Shown one piece after another: positions 1 to 5,240 of a stretch of DNA of 6,720 nucleotides. A program made the translations under genes and the position numbers. This DNA is from a bacterium. Its GTDB lineage: Bacteria > Patescibacteriota > Patescibacteriia > UBA1558 > GWA2-36-10. The notes under the pieces are model-generated. The model searched no databases. It saw only the letters and a list, made by a program, of their open reading frames with translations, and was not told the DNA's origin. Every line of letters begins with the position of its first letter. Within the stretch, counting starts at the first letter, position 1. Location of the stretch: NCBI GenBank assembly GCA_030690875.1, contig JAUYFP010000087.1:1-6720 (forward strand). Direction: 5' to 3'.

Positions 1-1
1 A

Positions 2-139
2 AAATTGTTAGTTAAATTTAAAACAGAATTAATCAGTGGCACTTCGGCTGGTGATTTAGTTGAACAAAGTAGCGAGTTAAAAATCAGTAAAGAATTTGTT
101 ATTGAGGGCGAAAAAATAATTTTAGGTTTAAAATTTTAA
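2..139 (+). CDS. C-terminal end of an unidentified protein (5' truncated)
   Basis: A frame open from the window edge gives 45 residues ending at a TAA stop at 137-139. The peptide ends in a strand-turn-strand-like stretch (EFVIEGEKIILGLKF) and has a normal mix of charged and hydrophobic residues, so it reads as the tail of a real gene rather than a chance frame. The stop lies only 8 nt before the recO start, and the strand is the same, which suggests that this gene leads the same operon. I do not recognise the family from so short a tail. The start and most of the gene lie outside the window. Confidence 0.6.
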   Translation, partial: KLLVKFKTELISGTSAGDLVEQSSELKISKEFVIEGEKIILGLKF

Positions 140-147
140 AATCCCAG

Positions 148-873
148 ATGTCTTTTAAGACCAAAGCCTTTGTTTTGCGCAGTCGGGTTTGGCGCGAGGC
201 CGATCGGCTTTATGATTTATTTACTCCTGAGGAAGGCGTCTTAAATGTTATTTTAAAATCAGCGGCCAAACCGGGAAATAAACTCTCGGGACACCTTTTG
301 CCATATAGCAAAGTAAGCGTTATGATTGGTCGCGGCCGTTTTGATCATTTGGCCGGAGTGGAAACCATAAAGGATTTTAAAAATATCAGAACCAATTTAA
401 AACTTTTATCTTTGGCCGGCTCGGTGGTGGAATTATTTATTTACGATCAGGAAAGAGGTTATAAATATAGAGAGTTTAATCTTTTAGAAAGCATTTTTTC
501 TCTTTTGGATAACTCGGATATTGAATTAGATAAAAAATCAATTTTAGTCAGAGTGTTTTTGTGGAAATATCTTAGTTTGTCCGGCTGGCAACCTCAACTT
601 AATCGCTGTTTGATTTGCAATAAAGATATCAGCTCTGGTAAATATGTGTCCGGTCGAGGTATAATATGTAGTGAGCATCAGGAAAGTGGTTTTATTGTTA
701 GTGATAATTTGATAGATTTCTTGCGTTTTGTTCTTGATGCCGATTGGTTGGATTTTATAAATTTAAAAATAGATAAAAATTTAAATAGAGAGTGGCTCAA
801 AGCATCTTCGATGTTTTATCAGTCGGTTTTTGAAAGGCCTTCTCAGTCACTAAAATTATTTAACTATGGCTAA
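148..873 (+). CDS. recO: DNA repair protein RecO
   Basis: RecO is the recombination mediator that works with RecR (and RecF) to load RecA onto SSB-coated single-stranded DNA and to anneal complementary strands. The 241-residue length is normal. The N-terminus (about 1-80) matches the RecO OB-fold: the opening TKAFVLRSRVWREADRLYDLFT and the KSAAKPGNKLSGHL segment are typical of the family. A helical domain follows, then a zinc finger with Cys154, Cys157, Cys174 and His177 (CxxC, 16 residues, CxxH). Many RecO proteins have Cys at the fourth position; His can also bind zinc. The ATG at 148 gives the expected N-terminus, and no Shine-Dalgarno sequence precedes it. The last 8 nt overlap the next gene (ATGGCTAA), suggesting translational coupling. 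Confidence 0.95.
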   Translation: MSFKTKAFVLRSRVWREADRLYDLFTPEEGVLNVILKSAAKPGNKLSGHLLPYSKVSVMIGRGRFDHLAGVETIKDFKNIRTNLKLLSLAGSVVELFIYDQERGYKYREFNLLESIFSLLDNSDIELDKKSILVRVFLWKYLSLSGWQPQLNRCLICNKDISSGKYVSGRGIICSEHQESGFIVSDNLIDFLRFVLDADWLDFINLKIDKNLNREWLKASSMFYQSVFERPSQSLKLFNYG

Positions 874-2722
874 AATACAAAAAAGGAATTTGGACTCTGC
901 CCGTAGAGCTCCACTCAGGCGTTCAGCTTATGAAGCGCCAGAAATAAATACCAAAAGAAGCAAGGTTATTCCTAGAGAATATCAAACTTTTGATAAGGCA
1001 CCCAGAAGCCGAGGGGGATTTTTATTTTTTCTCTTTTTGCTTTTTATTGTTACTTTAGGAGGTTTTGTCTATTGGAATCAAAGGAGTCAGCAAAAATCCC
1101 CAGTGAGTCTGGAATTTTCCGTTAGCGGTCCGGACAAAGTGGTTTCCGGTGATCAGGTAACTTATCTGATAAAATATAAAAATGTTGATGTCGTGCCTTT
1201 GCAACAAATGGAGTTAAGCGTTTATTGGCCTAAAGGATTTTATTTTGATGAGGCCTCTTTGGCGCCATCAGATGAAAATGCCACTACTTGGTTTTTTGAA
1301 GATTTGGCTTCGGGAGCGGAAGGAACTTTGGAAATAAAAGGGCAATTAGTGGGGCAAAAGGACGAAGAAACAACTAGTTTCTTTTCCCTTTCCTATCAGC
1401 CGGAAAATTTCCATTCTGATTTTAAGGCCAAGGAAAATATCTTGACTAAGATAACTGATAACAAGATTGAGCTAGCGCTGGAAGGAGCGGATAAAACTTT
1501 AGTGGCTACTCCAGAGGAATTCAATTTGATATTTCGTAATTTAACTGAAGAAAAAATTGAGGCCTTGTACCTGGATATTTTATATCCAGAAGATTTTACT
1601 GAGGCCAAAGTGGAAACAGCTAAAGAAGTTGTTGATAAAGAAACTACTAATACTGAAGTTCAAGCGCCAGTCGGAGATTTTGTGCTGGAAAATGATTATT
1701 TGCGTTTTGATTTGGAAGCTAAAGAAGAAAAAACAAAACTCATCAAAGGTGAATTTTCAGTGGACAGCAAAAGCGAGCAAATATTAATTGTTGAAGTTGG
1801 CAATTTAGTGGACGGAAAGTTCCGCCGTTTGGCTCGCTTGGAAAAACAAATTCAGGTGATTAATCCTAAGTTTGATATCAAGTTGGAAATCAACGGTCAA
1901 AGCGAAATCCAAAAAATAAATTGGGGCGATACTTTGCGCTATCAGTTGGAAATCATCAATCAAAGTGGCGCGGATATTAGTGGTGCCAATGTCCGGGCTT
2001 TGCTTGACGGCGAGGCCTTGGATTGGGATTCCTTAGACACTGTTGCTAAGAAAGAGGAGGGCAATATTATTTGGTCGCCAACAGAAATTGAGGATTTGGT
2101 CATTTGGCCGGCGGGGGCAAGTAGAATTTTTACTTGGCAGATAAAAGCTGTTAATGAACCAATAGCTCAAAGGACAATAGAAAATATTATGAAGATAAAT
2201 ATTGAGGGCCTAGCTGGCTGGGAGCAAATCTCGCCCTCGGTCTTAATCACAGTTGGTGAAAGTTTATCTTTTAAAAACGGTATTTATTGGGATTTGGGCG
2301 GACGCCGAGTGGGCTCAGGATTACTACCTCCTAAGGTAGGAGAATCAACTCAGTATTTAGTGGTTTGGTCTTTACCTGAGGCAACCGGCAATTTTGATTC
2401 AGTTACTGTTACTAGCAGTTTGTCGCCAGAAACTAATTTTATCAGCGAAACAGATATTCAAGAAGGTGATTTTACTTTTGATGAGGTAACTAAGACTCTA
2501 ACTTGGGAGCTCGGTAATTTTAATGATTTATTGTTACCAGTAACAGCTTCTTTTATCATTGAAGTTATTCCTGAAAAAGAAAGTAAAGATCAGGCGGTTA
2601 CCTTGCTCAATTCAAGCACGGTGAATGCCAATGGCAAAGAAGAAGTGATCATCAATTCCAAATTGCTTAAAACTTCCGATGTGATAGCTAACACTAGTGA
2701 GCCAATCGGCATAGTGCAGTAA
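866..2722 (+). CDS. Single-pass membrane protein with DUF11/Ig-like extracellular repeats
   Basis: This 618-residue protein has three parts. Residues 1-50 are hydrophilic and strongly basic, and probably cytoplasmic. Residues 51-70 form one very hydrophobic membrane helix (FLFFLFLLFIVTLGGFVYW). The remaining 550 or so residues should lie outside the cell. They contain about four diverged beta-rich units, beginning near residues 81, 200, 336 and 492, each with a pattern of alternating strands around phrases such as GDQVTYLIKYKN, PEEFNLIFRN, GDTLRYQLEIIN and GESTQYLVVW. This is the pattern of DUF11/CARDB-like Ig-fold repeats. There is no cysteine, no catalytic motif and no sortase signal. The basic N-terminus with an uncleaved helix fits a type II signal anchor. 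A structural or adhesive cell-surface role is inferred, not shown. It starts inside recO and ends 6 nt before tgt, without a visible ribosome binding site. Confidence 0.85.
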   Translation: MAKIQKRNLDSARRAPLRRSAYEAPEINTKRSKVIPREYQTFDKAPRSRGGFLFFLFLLFIVTLGGFVYWNQRSQQKSPVSLEFSVSGPDKVVSGDQVTYLIKYKNVDVVPLQQMELSVYWPKGFYFDEASLAPSDENATTWFFEDLASGAEGTLEIKGQLVGQKDEETTSFFSLSYQPENFHSDFKAKENILTKITDNKIELALEGADKTLVATPEEFNLIFRNLTEEKIEALYLDILYPEDFTEAKVETAKEVVDKETTNTEVQAPVGDFVLENDYLRFDLEAKEEKTKLIKGEFSVDSKSEQILIVEVGNLVDGKFRRLARLEKQIQVINPKFDIKLEINGQSEIQKINWGDTLRYQLEIINQSGADISGANVRALLDGEALDWDSLDTVAKKEEGNIIWSPTEIEDLVIWPAGASRIFTWQIKAVNEPIAQRTIENIMKINIEGLAGWEQISPSVLITVGESLSFKNGIYWDLGGRRVGSGLLPPKVGESTQYLVVWSLPEATGNFDSVTVTSSLSPETNFISETDIQEGDFTFDEVTKTLTWELGNFNDLLLPVTASFIIEVIPEKESKDQAVTLLNSSTVNANGKEEVIINSKLLKTSDVIANTSEPIGIVQ

Positions 2723-2728
2723 TTAAGC

Positions 2729-3865
2729 ATGTTTCAACTAATAAAAAAATCTAAAAAATCTCAAGCTAGATTGGGAGTATTGACTACTGCTCATGGAAAA
2801 ATAGCAACGCCTTTTTTTATGCCCATTGCCACCAAGGCCGCTGTTAAGAGTCTGACAGCCAAGGAAGTAAAAGATTTGGGCGCTCAGATTATTTTATCAA
2901 ATACTTACCATAATTTGCTTCGTCCGGGATTGGAAGTTATAAAAAAACACGGTAATCTTCATAAATTCATGAATAATGATTTGCCGATACTCACGGACAG
3001 CGGTGGCTATCAGGTTTTTAGCTTGGCTAAATTAAGAAAAATAAAGGGTGACGACATAGAATTCCAGTCGCATATTGATGGTAAATTATATATTTTAAAT
3101 CCCCAAAAAGTAATTGATATTCAAGTGATTTTGGGCAGTGATATTATGATGGTCCTGGATGAATGCGTTGGTTTGCCAGCCACAAAAAAAGAAGCTCTCA
3201 AAGCGCTGGAGAGAACTAGCGCTTGGGCTAAAATTTCTTGGGACTATAAAAATAAATTAAATAAAAAGTCAGGCAGTATAAAGAAGCAATTAATTTTTGG
3301 CATAGTGCAAGGCGGAGATTTTAAAGATTTGCGTCTGAGATCAGCCAAAGAAATTACTTCACTATCTTTTGATGGTTATGCTGTTGGCGGTTTAGCAGTC
3401 GGCGAGCCAAGCAAGACCATGTATAAAGTGTTGGATTATACTGTGCCGGAGTTGCCAGAAAATAAAACGCGGTATTTGATGGGAGTTGGTTATCCAGAAA
3501 ATATCATTGAAGCAGTCAAACGCGGTATTGATATGTTTGATTGTGTTATTCCCACTCGCGAAGCTCGGCATGGCAAATTGTATTTATGGAAGCAATCTAA
3601 AAGTTCTAGATTGCCACGCCCTTCGGCTATGCTCAGGGCTCGCAATGACTGGTACAAAACCATAAATATCACTAACGCTAAATTTGCCAAAGACAAGAGC
3701 CCGATAAATTCCACTAATTTAAAAAATTATTCTTTGAGTTATTTGCATCATTTGTTTAAAACCCAAGAGCCCTTGGCTTTGCGATTAGCCACTATAAATA
3801 ATTTATCTTTTTATTTGGATTTAATGAAAGAAATTAGGCAGGCGATAAAATTAGGTCGACTTTAA
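2729..3865 (+). CDS. tgt: tRNA-guanine transglycosylase (Tgt), atypical zinc-site region
   Basis: Bacterial Tgt swaps guanine-34 in the anticodon of Asp, Asn, His and Tyr tRNAs for preQ1, a queuosine precursor. The 378-residue protein carries the family hallmarks: TDSGGYQVFSL at 89-99 with Asp90, SDIMMVLDEC at 137-146 with Asp144 and Cys146, GIVQGG at 191-196, GGLAVGE at 220-226, and DMFDCVIPTR at 268-277, where Asp271 matches the catalytic nucleophile (Asp280 in the Zymomonas enzyme). The oddity is C-terminal. The usual CxCxxC before RNYxRAYLHHL is replaced by INSTNL before KNYSLSYLHHL, and the zinc-binding His of the T-x-H-N motif is Asn357 (TINN). About 20 extra residues (around 288-309) precede this site. 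The active centre looks intact, so activity is plausible without the structural zinc. The start lies 6 nt after the upstream stop. Confidence 0.94.
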   Translation: MFQLIKKSKKSQARLGVLTTAHGKIATPFFMPIATKAAVKSLTAKEVKDLGAQIILSNTYHNLLRPGLEVIKKHGNLHKFMNNDLPILTDSGGYQVFSLAKLRKIKGDDIEFQSHIDGKLYILNPQKVIDIQVILGSDIMMVLDECVGLPATKKEALKALERTSAWAKISWDYKNKLNKKSGSIKKQLIFGIVQGGDFKDLRLRSAKEITSLSFDGYAVGGLAVGEPSKTMYKVLDYTVPELPENKTRYLMGVGYPENIIEAVKRGIDMFDCVIPTREARHGKLYLWKQSKSSRLPRPSAMLRARNDWYKTINITNAKFAKDKSPINSTNLKNYSLSYLHHLFKTQEPLALRLATINNLSFYLDLMKEIRQAIKLGRL

Positions 3866-3882
3866 ATTTTTTGGTTTAAAGT
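3859..3882 (+). repeat. 8-bp inverted repeat spanning the tgt stop
   Basis: ACTTTAAA (3859-3866) and TTTAAAGT (3875-3882) are perfect inverted copies around an 8-nt loop, TTTTTTGG. The tgt stop codon lies in the left arm. The hairpin could mark the end of the tgt transcript, but its stem is AT-rich and it is followed by an A-run, not a T-run, so it is not a canonical intrinsic terminator. It could also be chance in AT-rich sequence. Confidence 0.35.
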
Positions 3883-3918
3883 AAAAAAGACGCTTAACTT
3901 TTAGGCCGGCTATAATAG

Positions 3919-3927
3919 TGTTATAAT
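3919..3927 (+). promoter_or_regulatory. Extended -10 promoter for the pilin-like gene
   Basis: TGTTATAAT is a perfect extended -10 element (TGn plus TATAAT at 3922-3927). A second perfect TATAAT sits 11 bp upstream at 3911-3916 but lacks the TG. No good -35 box is seen; TTTTAG at 3899-3904, at 17-bp spacing, is weak. Transcription would start near 3934, giving a leader of about 26 nt to the ATG at 3961. It lies in the 95-bp gap after tgt, which supports a new transcription unit here. Confidence 0.6.
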
Positions 3928-3960
3928 ATAAATATTATCTAAGCTTTGTTAATAACATGC

Positions 3961-4749
3961 ATGCTTAAAAAAGGATTTACAATTGTTGAACTTATTGTGG
4001 TGGTGGGATTTATAGCCATACTATTTGTTGGCGCTGTGCTGGTAATAAATCCGACCAGAAGAATGGGCGAAACCAATGATACTCGCCGTTGGGAGGATAT
4101 TATTGGTATTGCTAAGGCCATAGAGCTTTACACGATTGAAAATCATGTTTTGCCAACGGATTTTGCTACTAGCACACTTTCCATAGGAGAAAAGTTTGTT
4201 TTGTGCGATACGCCGGGCGTCCTGACTTGCGATGGGCAAAGTAAAAGTTGTTTAGTGGTTAACGATGTCGATTTTTTAGGCGTATTTCTTCCAGAATTAC
4301 CACTTGATCCGCTCAAATTATCAAGCGCTGATACTGGCTATTATGTTACTAGAACAGCTACTGATGCCATAGCTATTGGCTCGTGCAGTACTTATGACAG
4401 CACAGCGACTATTGAACAGTTAGCTAGGGCTAGTTTGCCAGCTATAGTATCAGAGTGCGGCGATAGCTTTGTAGATAGTGATGAGGTTTGTGATGACGGT
4501 GATGCTTTTACCGAGCAATGTGGCAATGCAACAATAGAAACAGCTGGTACTTACTGCAATAGCACTTGCTCGTCTGTGGTAGTCATTAGCGTAAACGAAG
4601 TTTGTGATTCTAATGTTAACGGTCCTTGTTGGGATAATTTTTCTCATCAAGATTTATATAACGGATCTTATGTGGGAGTAGGCGATTGTAGGTCGCCGAA
4701 GACACACTGCAATTCTGCTTGCGATTATTGCTCAATAGGATGTGTTTAA
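3961..4749 (+). CDS. Type IV pilin-like protein with cysteine-rich C-terminal domain
   Basis: With the ATG at 3961 the protein has 262 residues and starts MLKKGFTIVEL, a classic class III signal: a short basic leader cut after Gly5 by a prepilin peptidase, Phe6 as the new methylatable N-terminus, and Glu10 as mature Glu5. Residues 6-30 form the hydrophobic pilin helix. Residues 31-160 resemble a small pseudopilin headgroup, including PLDPLKLSSADTGYYV at 114-129, like the DP...GYxY region of such proteins. From Cys166 on there are 12 cysteines in 96 residues. The CGDSFVDSDEVCDDGD start matches the style of Myxococcus cysteine-rich/DUF4215 repeats (CGDG...EECDDGN), and EVCD...CNSTC then EVCD...CNSAC hint at two copies. 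It should be exported and rich in disulfides. A minor pilin or adhesive tip role is inferred. A TTG start at 3946 would add five residues; the ATG gives a more typical leader. No ribosome binding site is visible. Confidence 0.85.
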   Translation: MLKKGFTIVELIVVVGFIAILFVGAVLVINPTRRMGETNDTRRWEDIIGIAKAIELYTIENHVLPTDFATSTLSIGEKFVLCDTPGVLTCDGQSKSCLVVNDVDFLGVFLPELPLDPLKLSSADTGYYVTRTATDAIAIGSCSTYDSTATIEQLARASLPAIVSECGDSFVDSDEVCDDGDAFTEQCGNATIETAGTYCNSTCSSVVVISVNEVCDSNVNGPCWDNFSHQDLYNGSYVGVGDCRSPKTHCNSACDYCSIGCV

Positions 4750-4808
4750 TATCTCTTACGCAGTATTTAGTCTAGCTTAATATTAAATTGCAAAGATTTT
4801 GTCCGATT

Positions 4809-4834
4809 AGGCTTTTGCCTGTTTTCTTTTTTTT
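4809..4834 (+). terminator. Probable rho-independent terminator after the pilin-like gene
   Basis: A short GC-rich hairpin, AGGC (4809-4812), TTTT loop, GCCT (4817-4820), extendable by one U-G pair, is followed by a T-rich tract at 4822-4834 with one C interruption. It lies 60 nt after the pilin-like stop and just before the next promoter. The stem is short, but the T-tract is strong and the position is right. Confidence 0.6.
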
Positions 4835-4846
4835 ATAAGTAAAAAA

Positions 4847-4855
4847 TGCTATAAT
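4847..4855 (+). promoter_or_regulatory. Extended -10 promoter giving a predicted leaderless mRNA
   Basis: TGCTATAAT is a perfect extended -10 element (TATAAT at 4850-4855). The ATG at 4863 begins only 8 nt after its last base, which is where transcription would be expected to start, so the transcript should begin at or within a base or two of the start codon. The -35 position falls in the T-tract of the preceding terminator and shows no clear box, which is common for extended -10 promoters. Confidence 0.65.
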
Positions 4856-4862
4856 TTAGTCA

Positions 4863-5240
4863 ATGACGCAAAATATCATAGTTCAAGCAAGTAAATCTCT
4901 TATAATCGATTTAATCGGGGAAATTTTGTATTTTCCTATTTGGTGGTATGGTCCGGGATTAAAGCGCACAGCTTTGAGCGTTTTTAAGTCTATAAAAAAC
5001 ACCAATCGTAATTTGGCCTTAGTCATAATGTTTAAAAGTCTTTTTAAGCCGATGTTTGGCCAGTATGATAGAGAAGGTCGCATCATTAGTTTTTTCATGC
5101 GCTTGTTTTTGACTCTAGGCCGATTGCTGGCTTTTTTGGTTTTGGCGATCTTATATTTACTGATTATAATATTATGGGTTTTTCTACCTTTAGCAGTAGT
5201 GATGGGATTATTTTTTAATTTTTCTGTTTTATGGAAATAG
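4863..5240 (+). CDS. Small membrane protein of unknown function, upstream partner of the Clp-like ATPase
   Basis: This 125-residue protein has no function that I recognise. Residues 12-29 (SLIIDLIGEILYFPIWWYG) are hydrophobic to amphipathic and end in an aromatic FPIWWYGPGL motif. Residues 31-73 are basic and probably cytoplasmic, with lysines and arginines at KRTALSVFKSIKNTNRN and FKPMFGQYDREGR. Residues 74-120 are almost entirely hydrophobic and long enough for two helices, with a possible break near Pro109. The last residue is Lys. The ATG directly follows an extended -10 promoter, so translation is probably leaderless. The gene overlaps the next one by 10 nt, which suggests coupled translation and a shared role with the membrane-anchored Clp-like protein, for example as its membrane partner. 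That role is inference from position only. Confidence 0.8.
   Translation: MTQNIIVQASKSLIIDLIGEILYFPIWWYGPGLKRTALSVFKSIKNTNRNLALVIMFKSLFKPMFGQYDREGRIISFFMRLFLTLGRLLAFLVLAILYLLIIILWVFLPLAVVMGLFFNFSVLWK

Noticed and set aside
2700..2728. preQ1 riboswitch controlling tgt
   Set aside because: Only 6 nt separate tgt from the gene before it, and no such fold could fit outside coding sequence.
3859..3882. Intrinsic terminator for tgt
   Set aside because: The inverted repeat is real, but the stem is all AT apart from one C-G pair and is followed by As, so I list it only as a repeat.
3946..3960. TTG start for the pilin-like gene, five codons upstream of the ATG
   Set aside because: It would lengthen the leader from MLKKG to ten residues. 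The ATG at 3961 gives the typical short basic prepilin leader and a better distance from the promoter.
4777..4786. Perfect palindrome TTAATATTAA as an operator
   Set aside because: A 10-bp AT-only palindrome in an AT-rich gap is expected by chance, and it lies before the terminator of the preceding gene and not at a promoter.
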